A DNA stretch of 39,201 nt from an uncultured Chthonomonas sp. (lineage in GTDB: Bacteria; Armatimonadota; Chthonomonadetes; Chthonomonadales; Chthonomonadaceae): positions 1-39,201 of the forward strand of contig CAIXIX010000488.1 in assembly GCA_903919615.1 (NCBI GenBank), written 5' to 3'. This document shows positions 9,335 through 17,563 of this stretch, piece by piece. Each line of letters opens with the position of its first letter. Within the stretch, counting starts at the first letter, position 1. The notes beneath the pieces are model-generated. The model was not told the DNA's origin. It saw only the letters and a program-made list of their open reading frames with translations, and did not search any database. The position numbers and the translations under genes were made by a program.

Positions 9335-9376
9335 CGTGATCCAACTGTTGATACTTTTTGTGCCAGATGGATCACG
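9335..9376 (+). promoter_or_regulatory. Inverted repeat between lepA and proB
   Basis: CGTGATCCA (9335-9343) is the exact reverse complement of TGGATCACG (9368-9376), with a 24-nt loop that contains TTTTT. The repeat ends 15 nt before the proB ATG. There is no T run after the stem, so it is not a standard terminator. It could be a translational control hairpin or an operator; no evidence separates the two. Confidence 0.5.
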
Positions 9377-9391
9377 AACTCAAATCTATCC

Positions 9392-10258
9392 ATGCATTCA
9401 AACCAAGCACATCGAATTCTGGTGGTCAAAGTTGGCACCAGCACCCTCACCGACGCTCACGGACGTCTTGACAGATCCTTTCTGATTGACTTCACCTCGC
9501 AGCTTGCGGCCTGTCAGAACCAGGGTTGGGACGTCATTCTGGTAACCTCTGGCGCCATCCGGGCCGGCAAAGAGGTTCTGGAGCGGCGTAACCGAACTGG
9601 CTCCCACCAGCTCGTGGACCAGAACCCGAATCATGACCGTGAGCAGGGCACCGACGAACAGACCTCCCTTCCCTTCAAACAGGCCGCAGCAGCGATCGGC
9701 CAGGGAAGGCTGATGAGCACCTACACCGAAGCATTTGAATGGCGAAACATTGATTGCGCTCAGGTGCTTCTCACCAAGGATGATATGCTGGACGCAAGGC
9801 GCTTCGAAAATGCTCGGAACACTCTGATGACTTTGTTGACGCTCGGAGTGGTGCCCATCATCAACGAAAACGATACCGTCGCAGTCGATGAGATACGCTT
9901 CGGGGACAACGATAATCTGGCAGCTCTTGTTGCCACTTTAATCGGCGCTAATCTTCTGCTTATCCTTTCGGATGTCGAGGGTCTTTACGACGCTGCTTCT
10001 TCGCGAGAGATCCATAGTGAGGATGCTGGCATGCCGATTGCGGTAGTGGCGAGAGTCGACGAATCTATTTACGCCCTTGCCGGTGGAACCGCCAGCCAGG
10101 TGGGCACGGGTGGTATGCGAACAAAAGTCGAAGCTGCCAAGACTGCCACAGAAGCGGGCATTCGAACCGTTATTGCGAGGGGCCGTAGGCCAGGCGTTGT
10201 TGCAAGTGTAGTTGGTTTTGAGGCCGTGGGCACGACGTTTCTGCCACAGGCAGTCTAG
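9392..10258 (+). CDS. proB: Glutamate 5-kinase, short form without PUA domain
   Basis: A 288-residue amino acid kinase that phosphorylates glutamate in the first step of proline synthesis. Recognisable parts are the VVKVGTSTLT phosphate loop (11-20), VTSGAIRAGK (51-60), the KQAAAAIGQGRL helix (96-107), INENDTVA, FGDNDNLAALVA and the TGGMRTKVEAAKTA motif. The C-terminal PUA domain found in E. coli ProB is absent, as in other short forms. Residues about 67-92 form an additional polar insertion (rich in N, Q, D, E) between SGAIRAGKEVLE and the KQAAAA helix, about 20 residues longer than the usual loop. The ribosome-binding site of ATG 9392 is weak. It lies downstream of lepA and converges on the thiamine pyrophosphokinase gene with a 16-bp gap. 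proA is not in the window. Confidence 0.95.
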   Translation: MHSNQAHRILVVKVGTSTLTDAHGRLDRSFLIDFTSQLAACQNQGWDVILVTSGAIRAGKEVLERRNRTGSHQLVDQNPNHDREQGTDEQTSLPFKQAAAAIGQGRLMSTYTEAFEWRNIDCAQVLLTKDDMLDARRFENARNTLMTLLTLGVVPIINENDTVAVDEIRFGDNDNLAALVATLIGANLLLILSDVEGLYDAASSREIHSEDAGMPIAVVARVDESIYALAGGTASQVGTGGMRTKVEAAKTATEAGIRTVIARGRRPGVVASVVGFEAVGTTFLPQAV

Positions 10259-10274
10259 TAGATTAGTGAATCGG

Positions 10275-10943
10275 TCATTCCATCGTATCCAATATGTCCA
10301 AACGCAATCGGCACACATACAGGCTGCCGCGCGTAACCTTAACTAGCACCGATCTCCCTGTGGCTACGTTACTGACCCCATGTGTTCCCGGTATAAGCTC
10401 AAAATTTTCCAGATCCCACTGTACGCCTTCGACCGACACGACAGTTGAGACATCGGTGGCGATTAGAGAGATCGTGTCACCGAGATCGGTGGAAATCTCG
10501 ATACATGATTCGGGGGCTTCACTATCTAGTGCGGCGCCAATGTGCCAGGTGTCGCCATAGTTATCCGCAAACTTGATGTCGAAACTACTTGAGAGGGTGC
10601 GAAGCAGAGCTAGGTTAGCGAGTGTGTGATCTGGTCGCCTTCCCGTTGCCCCAATGACGACGATGCTGGTCGCGCCAAACTGCGATGCAATATCTACCGC
10701 TTTTTCCAGATCGGAGTAGTCCTGATCCGGAGTCGGAATAACTCGTAACTTGGGGAAGAGCTCCAGAGCATTGTCGACCAATACAGAGTCCATGTCACCA
10801 GTAAGTATGTCTGGCAATAGTTTTAGTTTGGCAGCCGCAAAGACACCGCCATCGGTCGCGACGATGAGGTCGCTGTTGCGCGCCGCCTCCTCCGCCACCG
10901 TTGCAGATGGCGACTCTCCGTTAGCAACAATTAGAACCTTCAT
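10275..10943 (-). CDS. thiN: Thiamine pyrophosphokinase
   Basis: A 222-residue cytosolic enzyme that converts thiamine to thiamine pyrophosphate using ATP. It carries the family motifs GDMDS (49-53), DQDYSDLEKA (73-82) and GATGRRPDHTLANLALL (98-114), and ends with a beta-rich thiamine-binding domain (GDTISLIA, GVQWDLENFEL). ATG 10943 has AGGAA about 8 nt upstream. No TPP riboswitch is visible in front of it. It stands alone between two genes on the opposite strand. The name thiN follows the bacterial usage for this family. Confidence 0.93.
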   Translation of the reverse strand: MKVLIVANGESPSATVAEEAARNSDLIVATDGGVFAAAKLKLLPDILTGDMDSVLVDNALELFPKLRVIPTPDQDYSDLEKAVDIASQFGATSIVVIGATGRRPDHTLANLALLRTLSSSFDIKFADNYGDTWHIGAALDSEAPESCIEISTDLGDTISLIATDVSTVVSVEGVQWDLENFELIPGTHGVSNVATGRSVLVKVTRGSLYVCRLRLDILDTME

Positions 10944-11030
10944 GATGTTCTTCCTGGCGCCAGGGCGCTGTCGAAGCGTCGCAGCTTAGTCTGATTTGCC
11001 TCGCTACAACATAAGTCTGCTGTCCCGACC

Positions 11031-11060
11031 TTGACGCGTGGAGTGAGTCGGCACTACAAT
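11031..11060 (+). promoter_or_regulatory. Promoter of the GNAT acetyltransferase gene
   Basis: TTGACG (11031-11036), an 18-bp spacer and TACAAT (11055-11060). Predicted start near 11067, 35 nt before the ATG. Confidence 0.7.
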
Positions 11061-11101
11061 GAAGCAACTTCGTTTGTGTGCCCGAAAGGACGTGCGTTTA
11101 G

Positions 11102-11629
11102 ATGGTACATCTGCAGATGCGGCTGCCTTCGTTGGAGCAGCTCCCACCCATTCCTGAACTGCCTTCTGGCTACGTTTTGCGCGAGTATAAAGAGAGCGAT
11201 TTAAATGGCCTCGTCTCCGTATTAGATAGAGCGTTCGACGACGTCGAGTGGTCGCCAGAGACCGTTCGCGAACGCCTGATAGATGCCCCAGACGTAAAAA
11301 AGACCTACGTCATTGTCCATGGGGATACTCTTGTTGCTACAGCTTCTGCTCGGATCCTGCCGGAGGAGTTTCCAGATTCTGGCTACCTGCACTGGGTTGG
11401 CGTCGACCCGGACTACCGTGGTAAGGAGTTGGGGAGGGCTGTTACCCTCGCCGTGCTGCACGAATTCGTAAGGCTTGGGTGCAAGAACGCCGTTCTTGAA
11501 ACGCAGGATCACCGGCTTGCGGCGATAAAAGTGTACAAGAAACTCGGATTTGAAGAGCATCACGTACACGAATCGCATCTGCTTCGATGGGCTGCAATTG
11601 CTGATATGCTTGCGTCGGTAAATCTGTAA
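11102..11629 (+). CDS. GNAT family N-acetyltransferase
   Basis: A 175-residue acetyl-CoA-dependent transferase of unknown substrate. The GNAT fold is visible: strand and helix at YVLREYKESDLNGLVSVLDRAF, the beta-4 strand YLHWVGVDPDYRGKELGRAVTLAVL containing the motif A acetyl-CoA loop (RGKELGRA, an RxxGxG/A variant), and motif B near AIKVYKKLGFEEHHVHESHLLRW. There is no signal peptide. ATG 11102 has AAAGGA about 12 nt upstream; a second ATG five codons later is possible. It has its own promoter and a terminator shared with dnaE, so it is a single-gene unit. The arrangement resembles small-molecule acetyltransferases more than ribosomal-protein RimI types, but this is not decisive. Confidence 0.85.
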   Translation: MVHLQMRLPSLEQLPPIPELPSGYVLREYKESDLNGLVSVLDRAFDDVEWSPETVRERLIDAPDVKKTYVIVHGDTLVATASARILPEEFPDSGYLHWVGVDPDYRGKELGRAVTLAVLHEFVRLGCKNAVLETQDHRLAAIKVYKKLGFEEHHVHESHLLRWAAIADMLASVNL

Positions 11630-11648
11630 ATCTAGTTGGTAATGGAGT

Positions 11649-11681
11649 AAAGGAGGCCGGGTTTAGACCCGAGCCTCCTTT
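11649..11681. terminator. Two-way terminator between the GNAT gene and dnaE
   Basis: AAAGGAGGC (11649-11657) pairs exactly with GCCTCCTTT (11673-11681), with an inner stem CGGGT/ACCCG and loop TTAG (11663-11666); only A11672 is unpaired. Both strands end in short T-rich tracts. It serves the convergent genes on each side, and the dnaE stop codon (11682-11680) lies at its base. Confidence 0.75.
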
Positions 11682-14600
11682 ATTCTGTCCAGACCGCTTG
11701 CGCACCTAGAATGTGTTCGAGTTCTGCTCGAAACATATCATTAAACTCGGCCAGCAGTGGCGTGCGCACCTCATGAACCTTGTCACTATCCTGAATTCTC
11801 AGATATACGGGGCAAGATGCACTTCCTCCCCGGTTCTGCTCTACGGCATCGCGAACGTAGCGAAGCATATTACGCTTGGATTCATCAACGCGAATGATGA
11901 TCCTCGACGGGCCAGTTTGTGAAGGCGCGATTCCGTCGCCAAGCTGCGTGATCTCCTCTGCCAGGATCTCGACAATGTGCGACGCCTCTTCGTCATCTCG
12001 TACTCGATCACGATGATTCGCCTTACCACGCAGCAGCACGATCCGATCCTTTACGAGGGAAGATCCATGCTGCGCAAAAGTTCTCGGGAACATGGTGCAC
12101 GCAACACTGCCGGTAGTGTCTTCCAGGGTAAAGAAAGCCATCGCATCCCCCTTTTTCGAGGTGAATGGCTTGATCGAGGTGATAATTCCTCCAAGCACGA
12201 CAGGCTCTTTGTCTGGAAGTTCCGGAAGTTCCGCAACGGGTCTGGAACCTGCGCGACCAAACACCACTGAAAACGCATTGAGAGGATGATCGGAGAGATA
12301 GACTCCGAGCAGATCTCGCTCGAACGCCAGAATCTGATCCCGAGGATACTCAGCAACTTCGGGAATCGGCATCGTTGGCTGGGCTTCGTCATCGTCAGAC
12401 TCGAACATGCTCGATAGAGAAGCTTGCCCGGCTTTGCGATCTTTTTGGATCTTGCCTGCACTAACCATCAACGCGTCGAGCATCTGGATAAGGGCGCGCC
12501 GGTTCTGGTGCCCGTTGAGCGAGGCAAACGCTCCCGCGTGAATGAGTGCCTCGATCGTGGATCTGGATACCATCGATGAGTCGGAGTTAGCCGCCCGGCT
12601 AACAAAATCGCAAAGGCTCGTGAATGGGCCGCCTCCGACCTGATCGCGGACTTTAAGAATGCCCTCTACCGTAGACTTACCTACATTTTTAATCGCAGCA
12701 AGCCCAAAGCGAATGGCATTGCCCTCAACAGCAAAATCGATTTTGCTCGCATTAATATCCGGCGGCAAGACATCGATGTTCATTCGGCGGCATTCGTTCA
12801 TGCTGACGACAAGCTTATCGGATTTTTCAATGAAACAGGTAAGCAGCGCCGCCATGTACTCAACAGGGTAGTTCGCCTTTAGAAAGGCGGTTTGGTAGGC
12901 CACCATGGCATAACATACAGCATGGGCCTTGTTAAAGGCATAGCCCGCAAACGGCTCCATCTCATCGAAGATGTGATTTGCTACATTTTCTGGAACTCCC
13001 TTGGCGGCCGCTCCGCTAAGGAACTTCTCGCGCTGCAACGCCATCTCTTCCGCTTTTTTCTTACCCATTGCTCGGCGCAGAATATCTGCTTCGCCAAGGG
13101 TATAGCCGGCGATAATCTGAGCGATCTGCATTACCTGGTCCTGGTAAACAATAACGCCATAGGTCTCTTGCAGAAGTTCCTCAAGCCATGGGTGCGGATA
13201 TTTGATCTTCTCCTGGCCATGTTTACACTTGATAAACCTTGGAATGTGCGCCATTGGCCCAGGGCGATAGAGCGCCACCATGGCGGCTACCTCGCGGACA
13301 TTACCCGGCTTGAGTTCCTGAATATGGCGGCGCATTGGAGGAGACTCCAGCTGAAATACTCCAACACAGTCGCCTTTTCCCAGCAGTTCGTACGTCTTTT
13401 CATCGTCAAGCGGCAGCTTACGAACATCCAGGGTAATGCCTGTGGACGCCTCAACATTTTTTACAGCCTGCGCAAGGATCGACAGATTGATGAGACCAAG
13501 AAAGTCCATCTTCAGCAGGCCGATCTTCTCCAGTGTCGATGCGACATACTGAGTGACACAACCACTGTCTCCGGACCGAGACAAAGGCGTGTAATCGACA
13601 AGCGGATCGTGTGAAATAATGACGCCAGCGGCGTGCACGCTGGCGTGGCGAGAGATGCCTTCCAGACGCTTTGCAAGATCGATCAGCCGCCGAGCTTCTG
13701 TATCCGATTCATAGATCGCCTTGAACTCGCCAATGGCTTCGATCGTCTTGTCGATCGTCATATGTAATGGGATCTTCGGCACGAGCTTGGTCAGCCTGTC
13801 GATTAATCCTCCGTTAATCCCGAGCGCTTTACCGGCATCGTTAAGCACTGCGCGAGCGGCAAGCGTACCGAACGTTACGATCTGTGCAACACGCGCCTCT
13901 TCTGGATCATGCTGATTGGGGCTGTATTTTTTCGTTACATATTCGATGACCTCGGCCCGGCGGGTGTCTTCGAAATCCATATCAACATCGGGCATCTGTA
14001 CGCGTTCCGGATTCAGGAACCGCTCGAAGGTCAACCCATATTCAACGGGATCAATGTCTGTAATATCAACAAGATACGATGTGAGGCTTCCTGCAGCGGA
14101 CCCACGAACACCAAAGAAGATGCCCTTATCCCCCGCGAAACGCGCGAAGTCGCGAACGATGAGTATGTACTGCGAGAAGCCAGTCTTCTCGATGATGCCC
14201 AGTTCATAGTTGAGGCGATCGGTGATGCGCGGCGTCGGCGTTCCGTTATAACGCTTATCAAGCCCTTCGTTGGCTAGAAGGGTCAGATATTCATGAGGCG
14301 TATATCCCTCTGGAATCCCCGGAGTTGGCATAGGACAACGCCCGAACTCCAAGTTGACATCACACCGCTCGGCGATACCGATCGTATTTTCAATGGCGCC
14401 GCGATGTTCACCAAATATCTGCTTCATCTGGTCGGAGCTCTTCAGGTAGAACTCCTGAGAAGCGTACTTGAGGCGATTGACATCTGAAACTACGGAGCCA
14501 GTGCCGATACAAAGCAGGATATCATGCGCCTCAGCGTCCTGATCTCCCAGGTAGTGAACATCATTGCTGCAGATAACCGGCAGGTGGAGTTCCCGGGCGA

Positions 14601-15183
14601 TTTTTAGAAGCTGCTCGTTGCAGTGAATCTGTTCAGGCAGATTGTGATTTTGAAGCTCAATGTAGTAGTTCTCGGCGCCAAGCAGGTCGCGATAATAGGC
14701 CGCCGCATCCCTGGCCTTATTGTAGTCGCCCTTCATCAGAGGCTCATTTATCTCGCTACCGAGACATGCGCTGGTTCCTATTAGCCCTTCATGGAATCGC
14801 TCCAGGATCTCACGATCGATTCGAGGCTTGTAGTAAAAGCCTTCGAGAGCGGCAATTGAGGTCAGCTTTAGAAGGTTACGATATCCCGTATTGTTGCGAG
14901 CCAGTAGAACCATGTGATAGGCTGCGTTATCCAGCCTGGGTTCCTTCTGTTTTCGGCTGCGTGGGGCTACGTAGGCCTCCACTCCAAGGATTGGCTTTAC
15001 GCCCGCCTTTTTACAAATGGCGTAGAAATCTGCCGTGCCATACATAACCCCATGATCGGTGAGCGCAAGTGCAGGCATCTCCATCTGGGCGGCCTTTTCT
15101 ACAAGCGCAGACAGACGGTTAGCTCCATCGAGCAAACTGAATTCGGAGTGGCAGTGTAGGTGTACAAAATCGCGGCTCGACAT
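11680..15183 (-). CDS. dnaE: DNA polymerase III subunit alpha
   Basis: A 1167-residue replicative polymerase, the usual DnaE length. The N-terminal PHP domain opens with FVHLHCHSEFSLLDG and keeps several metal-binding-type residues (HCH, DHGVMYG). The polymerase catalytic aspartates are in MPDVDMDFED at D401 and D403, and the third lies in LLKMDFLGL. Palm, fingers and HhH parts follow (GVIVYQDQVMQIAQIIAGYTLGEAD, FAGYAFNKAHAVCYAMVAYQTA), then an OB fold (VVLGGIITSIKPFTSKKGDAMAFFTLED). ATG 15183 has GAGAGGA about 12 nt upstream. It is transcribed from its own promoter and ends in the shared terminator. Confidence 0.98.
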   Translation of the reverse strand: MSSRDFVHLHCHSEFSLLDGANRLSALVEKAAQMEMPALALTDHGVMYGTADFYAICKKAGVKPILGVEAYVAPRSRKQKEPRLDNAAYHMVLLARNNTGYRNLLKLTSIAALEGFYYKPRIDREILERFHEGLIGTSACLGSEINEPLMKGDYNKARDAAAYYRDLLGAENYYIELQNHNLPEQIHCNEQLLKIARELHLPVICSNDVHYLGDQDAEAHDILLCIGTGSVVSDVNRLKYASQEFYLKSSDQMKQIFGEHRGAIENTIGIAERCDVNLEFGRCPMPTPGIPEGYTPHEYLTLLANEGLDKRYNGTPTPRITDRLNYELGIIEKTGFSQYILIVRDFARFAGDKGIFFGVRGSAAGSLTSYLVDITDIDPVEYGLTFERFLNPERVQMPDVDMDFEDTRRAEVIEYVTKKYSPNQHDPEEARVAQIVTFGTLAARAVLNDAGKALGINGGLIDRLTKLVPKIPLHMTIDKTIEAIGEFKAIYESDTEARRLIDLAKRLEGISRHASVHAAGVIISHDPLVDYTPLSRSGDSGCVTQYVASTLEKIGLLKMDFLGLINLSILAQAVKNVEASTGITLDVRKLPLDDEKTYELLGKGDCVGVFQLESPPMRRHIQELKPGNVREVAAMVALYRPGPMAHIPRFIKCKHGQEKIKYPHPWLEELLQETYGVIVYQDQVMQIAQIIAGYTLGEADILRRAMGKKKAEEMALQREKFLSGAAAKGVPENVANHIFDEMEPFAGYAFNKAHAVCYAMVAYQTAFLKANYPVEYMAALLTCFIEKSDKLVVSMNECRRMNIDVLPPDINASKIDFAVEGNAIRFGLAAIKNVGKSTVEGILKVRDQVGGGPFTSLCDFVSRAANSDSSMVSRSTIEALIHAGAFASLNGHQNRRALIQMLDALMVSAGKIQKDRKAGQASLSSMFESDDDEAQPTMPIPEVAEYPRDQILAFERDLLGVYLSDHPLNAFSVVFGRAGSRPVAELPELPDKEPVVLGGIITSIKPFTSKKGDAMAFFTLEDTTGSVACTMFPRTFAQHGSSLVKDRIVLLRGKANHRDRVRDDEEASHIVEILAEEITQLGDGIAPSQTGPSRIIIRVDESKRNMLRYVRDAVEQNRGGSASCPVYLRIQDSDKVHEVRTPLLAEFNDMFRAELEHILGAQAVWTE

Positions 15184-15251
15184 TATGGAGCAGTCCTCTC
15201 AAACATTTCGTGAGCCTCGGCTGGCAGTCATGTGCGGCAACTCAACGCCCT

Positions 15252-15280
15252 ATTCTATCCCCGCTAAAGGCGGCACACAA
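15252..15280 (-). promoter_or_regulatory. Candidate promoter of dnaE
   Basis: On the minus strand TTGTGT (15280-15275), a 17-bp spacer and TAGAAT (15257-15252). Predicted start near 15245, a leader of about 60 nt. Confidence 0.55.
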
Positions 15281-15354
15281 AGTAGACAAAAATACACATT
15301 GACTCATTAACTATTGATGCAAGCAGTTGACAGATCTTGGCGCTTTCACACAAC

Positions 15355-16602
15355 CTAATCCTTCAAAATTCTATCGAGCGCCAACTTGAACGTGGTGTAA
15401 TCTCGCTCCCCGTCGAATCGCCGCCGTATTCGCCCTTGTCTATCAATAATAAAACTGACCGGAACTTCGTGAACGTTGCCGAACACGGTTGTCATTCGTT
15501 CGGCCTGAACGACTTGAGAATAGCCTATGCCGTGTGCGTTGCACCATTTGCGGAGTGAATCCGGGCTGTCCTCATGAGCGGCAACTCCAATCATCTTGAG
15601 ACCTGTCCCTCGATATTCACTCTCGATCCGGGCCAGCGCCGGCATCTCCATCTGACAGGGTGCGCACCACGTGCCCCAGAAATTGATGACAGTAACTTTA
15701 CCCTTTAGAGAGTCCAGAGTAATACGATTTCCATCTAGATCACGTACACTAAAATCCGGCGCTGGATCGGCGCGCTCTGGCGTGACAGGCTGAGCCACAA
15801 CCAAATCTTCCTGTTTCCAGTGTTTCTGTTCCGTTGCCCACCACGACTTCCACTGGGATTTTATCCGGTCTCTGGTTTGCTGATCCGCATGGATATTGTA
15901 ACGCCAATGGTTCCCTGTTATAGACTTAAGGACCGACATTGCCAGCGGCGGGATGCTGTCATCAACGTCATCTAACGCCGCCATCAGTACCGGTATGGCT
16001 CGCTTATCAAGAGGAGAATCCTTTCGGCCAATCGTGACCGTCAACAGCAGTGCGGCATCATCTCTTAACCATGCATCTTCGTCTCGCATCGCGGCGAGTT
16101 CAAGCCGGTACCCGCGATCAATGTCCAATCGAACCATCAACTCAAGTGCTTTCTTTCGCACCTCAGCGCTGCAGTCGCGATATGAAGTTTCAAGAAGCGG
16201 TTCAACTCTGGTTCGATTCGATGGATCGGCATAGGCATCTAACGCGTCTAAGGCCGCATAACGCATCGATTCCGAACCATGTGCAAGCGTATCTGTAATG
16301 GTCTTTAGAGCGTGTTCGGGTGTTGCGTTATGAAGGTAGCCGTGCATAATCGCTACGGCCTCATGCATGTCTGCATATTCTATCGCGTCGGCACTATCCT
16401 TCTTATCCTTCACATATCGAAACACGACTGCGGCAGCAAGGACAACAAGCAGAATTGAAACGACCCCAGGTCGGCGTCCGCGCGTTGACGCATTTGCCGT
16501 ATGTAATCCATCCGTAGCGCTTGTCATATCTGTACGCTGCCCTTCGTGTCGTTGCTGTTGGAAATGATTATGTGCCGCGATTGTGTAGTCAATTCGAGCC
16601 AT
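15355..16602 (-). CDS. HEAT-repeat / thioredoxin (TlpA-like) fusion protein, membrane-anchored
   Basis: A 415-residue protein with three parts: one membrane helix at about 46-62 after a basic stretch, an alpha-helical HEAT-like repeat region at about 85-235 (repeated A-L-D-A/V-R-KKAL-L patterns such as ESMRYAALDALDAY, SAEVRKKALELMV, WLRDDAALLLTV) and a TlpA-type thioredoxin domain at about 278-413. The redox motif is W312-C-A-P-C316 inside INFWGTWCAPCQMEMPAL, and EVPVSFIIDRQGRIRRRF holds the cis-proline. The domain should face the outside of the membrane, acting as a thiol reductase. The start is uncertain: ATG 16602 (7 bp after rnz stops) lacks a ribosome-binding site and ATG 16527 is an alternative. 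The last gene of the unit led by the Eis-like gene. Confidence 0.88.
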   Translation of the reverse strand: MARIDYTIAAHNHFQQQRHEGQRTDMTSATDGLHTANASTRGRRPGVVSILLVVLAAAVVFRYVKDKKDSADAIEYADMHEAVAIMHGYLHNATPEHALKTITDTLAHGSESMRYAALDALDAYADPSNRTRVEPLLETSYRDCSAEVRKKALELMVRLDIDRGYRLELAAMRDEDAWLRDDAALLLTVTIGRKDSPLDKRAIPVLMAALDDVDDSIPPLAMSVLKSITGNHWRYNIHADQQTRDRIKSQWKSWWATEQKHWKQEDLVVAQPVTPERADPAPDFSVRDLDGNRITLDSLKGKVTVINFWGTWCAPCQMEMPALARIESEYRGTGLKMIGVAAHEDSPDSLRKWCNAHGIGYSQVVQAERMTTVFGNVHEVPVSFIIDRQGRIRRRFDGERDYTTFKLALDRILKD

Positions 16603-16609
16603 ACGGGCC

Positions 16610-17542
16610 CTAGCGTCTGTTCACCTCTACATTCAAGAAGTCATATGCCAGTGAGGTGTTAGGAAATACAGATCTCGCTTCTGCGAGCAGGTCCTCAAGA
16701 TCGGGATGGCCTTCTGATTCGTAACGCAGACTGAAGTGCGTCAGCATCAGCCGATCAACCTGAGCCAGTTTGGCAACTTCAGCAGCCATCAAGGATGTCG
16801 AGTGATTCGCTCGTTCTGCCAGATGTGCGTCGCTGCCAATATAGGTTGCTTCATGTATTAACAGGTCTGCACCTCTGGAAAGTTCCACCGAACCGTTGTG
16901 AAAGGCCGTATCGCCACAAAAAACTACCTTTCTGCCTTGCACTGGTGGCCCAGTCAGCTCCGAACCGTTCACGATACGCCCATCTTCGAGCGCAACAGCC
17001 CCACCAGCCTTAAGCTTGGCGTAGAGTGGACCTTCAGGTATTCCCATTTCGCGCGCCAGATCGACATTGAATTTGCCGGGCCGATCCTTTTCTACTACTG
17101 CAAATCCGTAGCTCTCAACACCATGCCTCATCGGTGCGCAATCAACACGGCAATGATCGTCCTCAAAGATCGTACCGGGCGACAGGCGCTCTACCGAGAC
17201 CGAATATCCTAGTCGCGTTCTGCTCAGATCAAGCGTTGCTCGAACGTACTCGGCAAGTCCGCCTGGTCCATAGATCGTCACGGGCGTTTGTCCACCGTTC
17301 TGCAGCGATCGACTCGCCAGCAAACCTGTGAGGCCAAACAGGTGATCTCCGTGCATATGCGTTATGAATATCCGCTCGAGTTGGCTGAGCTTGAGGGGCG
17401 ACCTCAACAGTTGATGCTGTGTGCCCTCGCCGCAATCGAACAACCAGAGCTTCGATAGCTGCGGAAGTTGAAGCGCAATACTTGTCATGTTCCGTGTACG
17501 ACTTGGCGCACCGGAACTGGTGCCCAGGAACGTAATCCTCAA
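16610..17542 (-). CDS. rnz: Ribonuclease Z
   Basis: A 310-residue metallo-beta-lactamase-fold endonuclease that trims tRNA 3' ends. It shows ITFLGTSSGAPSRTRNMTS, FDCGEGTQHQLL, the zinc motif THMHGDH (61-67), VFCGDTAFH and the late histidine in LMLTHFSLRY; the flexible arm KFNVDLAREMGIPEGPLYAKLKAG is diagnostic for RNase Z. The start is TTG 17542, the first residue of the family, with AAGGGG 7 nt upstream; no ATG is available in frame nearby. It follows the ABC ATPase gene after 21 bp and probably shares its transcript. Confidence 0.96.
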   Translation of the reverse strand: MRITFLGTSSGAPSRTRNMTSIALQLPQLSKLWLFDCGEGTQHQLLRSPLKLSQLERIFITHMHGDHLFGLTGLLASRSLQNGGQTPVTIYGPGGLAEYVRATLDLSRTRLGYSVSVERLSPGTIFEDDHCRVDCAPMRHGVESYGFAVVEKDRPGKFNVDLAREMGIPEGPLYAKLKAGGAVALEDGRIVNGSELTGPPVQGRKVVFCGDTAFHNGSVELSRGADLLIHEATYIGSDAHLAERANHSTSLMAAEVAKLAQVDRLMLTHFSLRYESEGHPDLEDLLAEARSVFPNTSLAYDFLNVEVNRR

Positions 17543-17563
17543 TACACACCCCTTATCAAATCT

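Noticed and set aside
8481-9344. 287-codon minus-strand frame opposite lepA
   Set aside because: A shadow of lepA; the plus-strand frame is a complete, conserved protein.
12892-13614. 240-codon plus-strand frame opposite dnaE
   Set aside because: A shadow of the highly conserved polymerase gene, without domain or ribosome-binding site.
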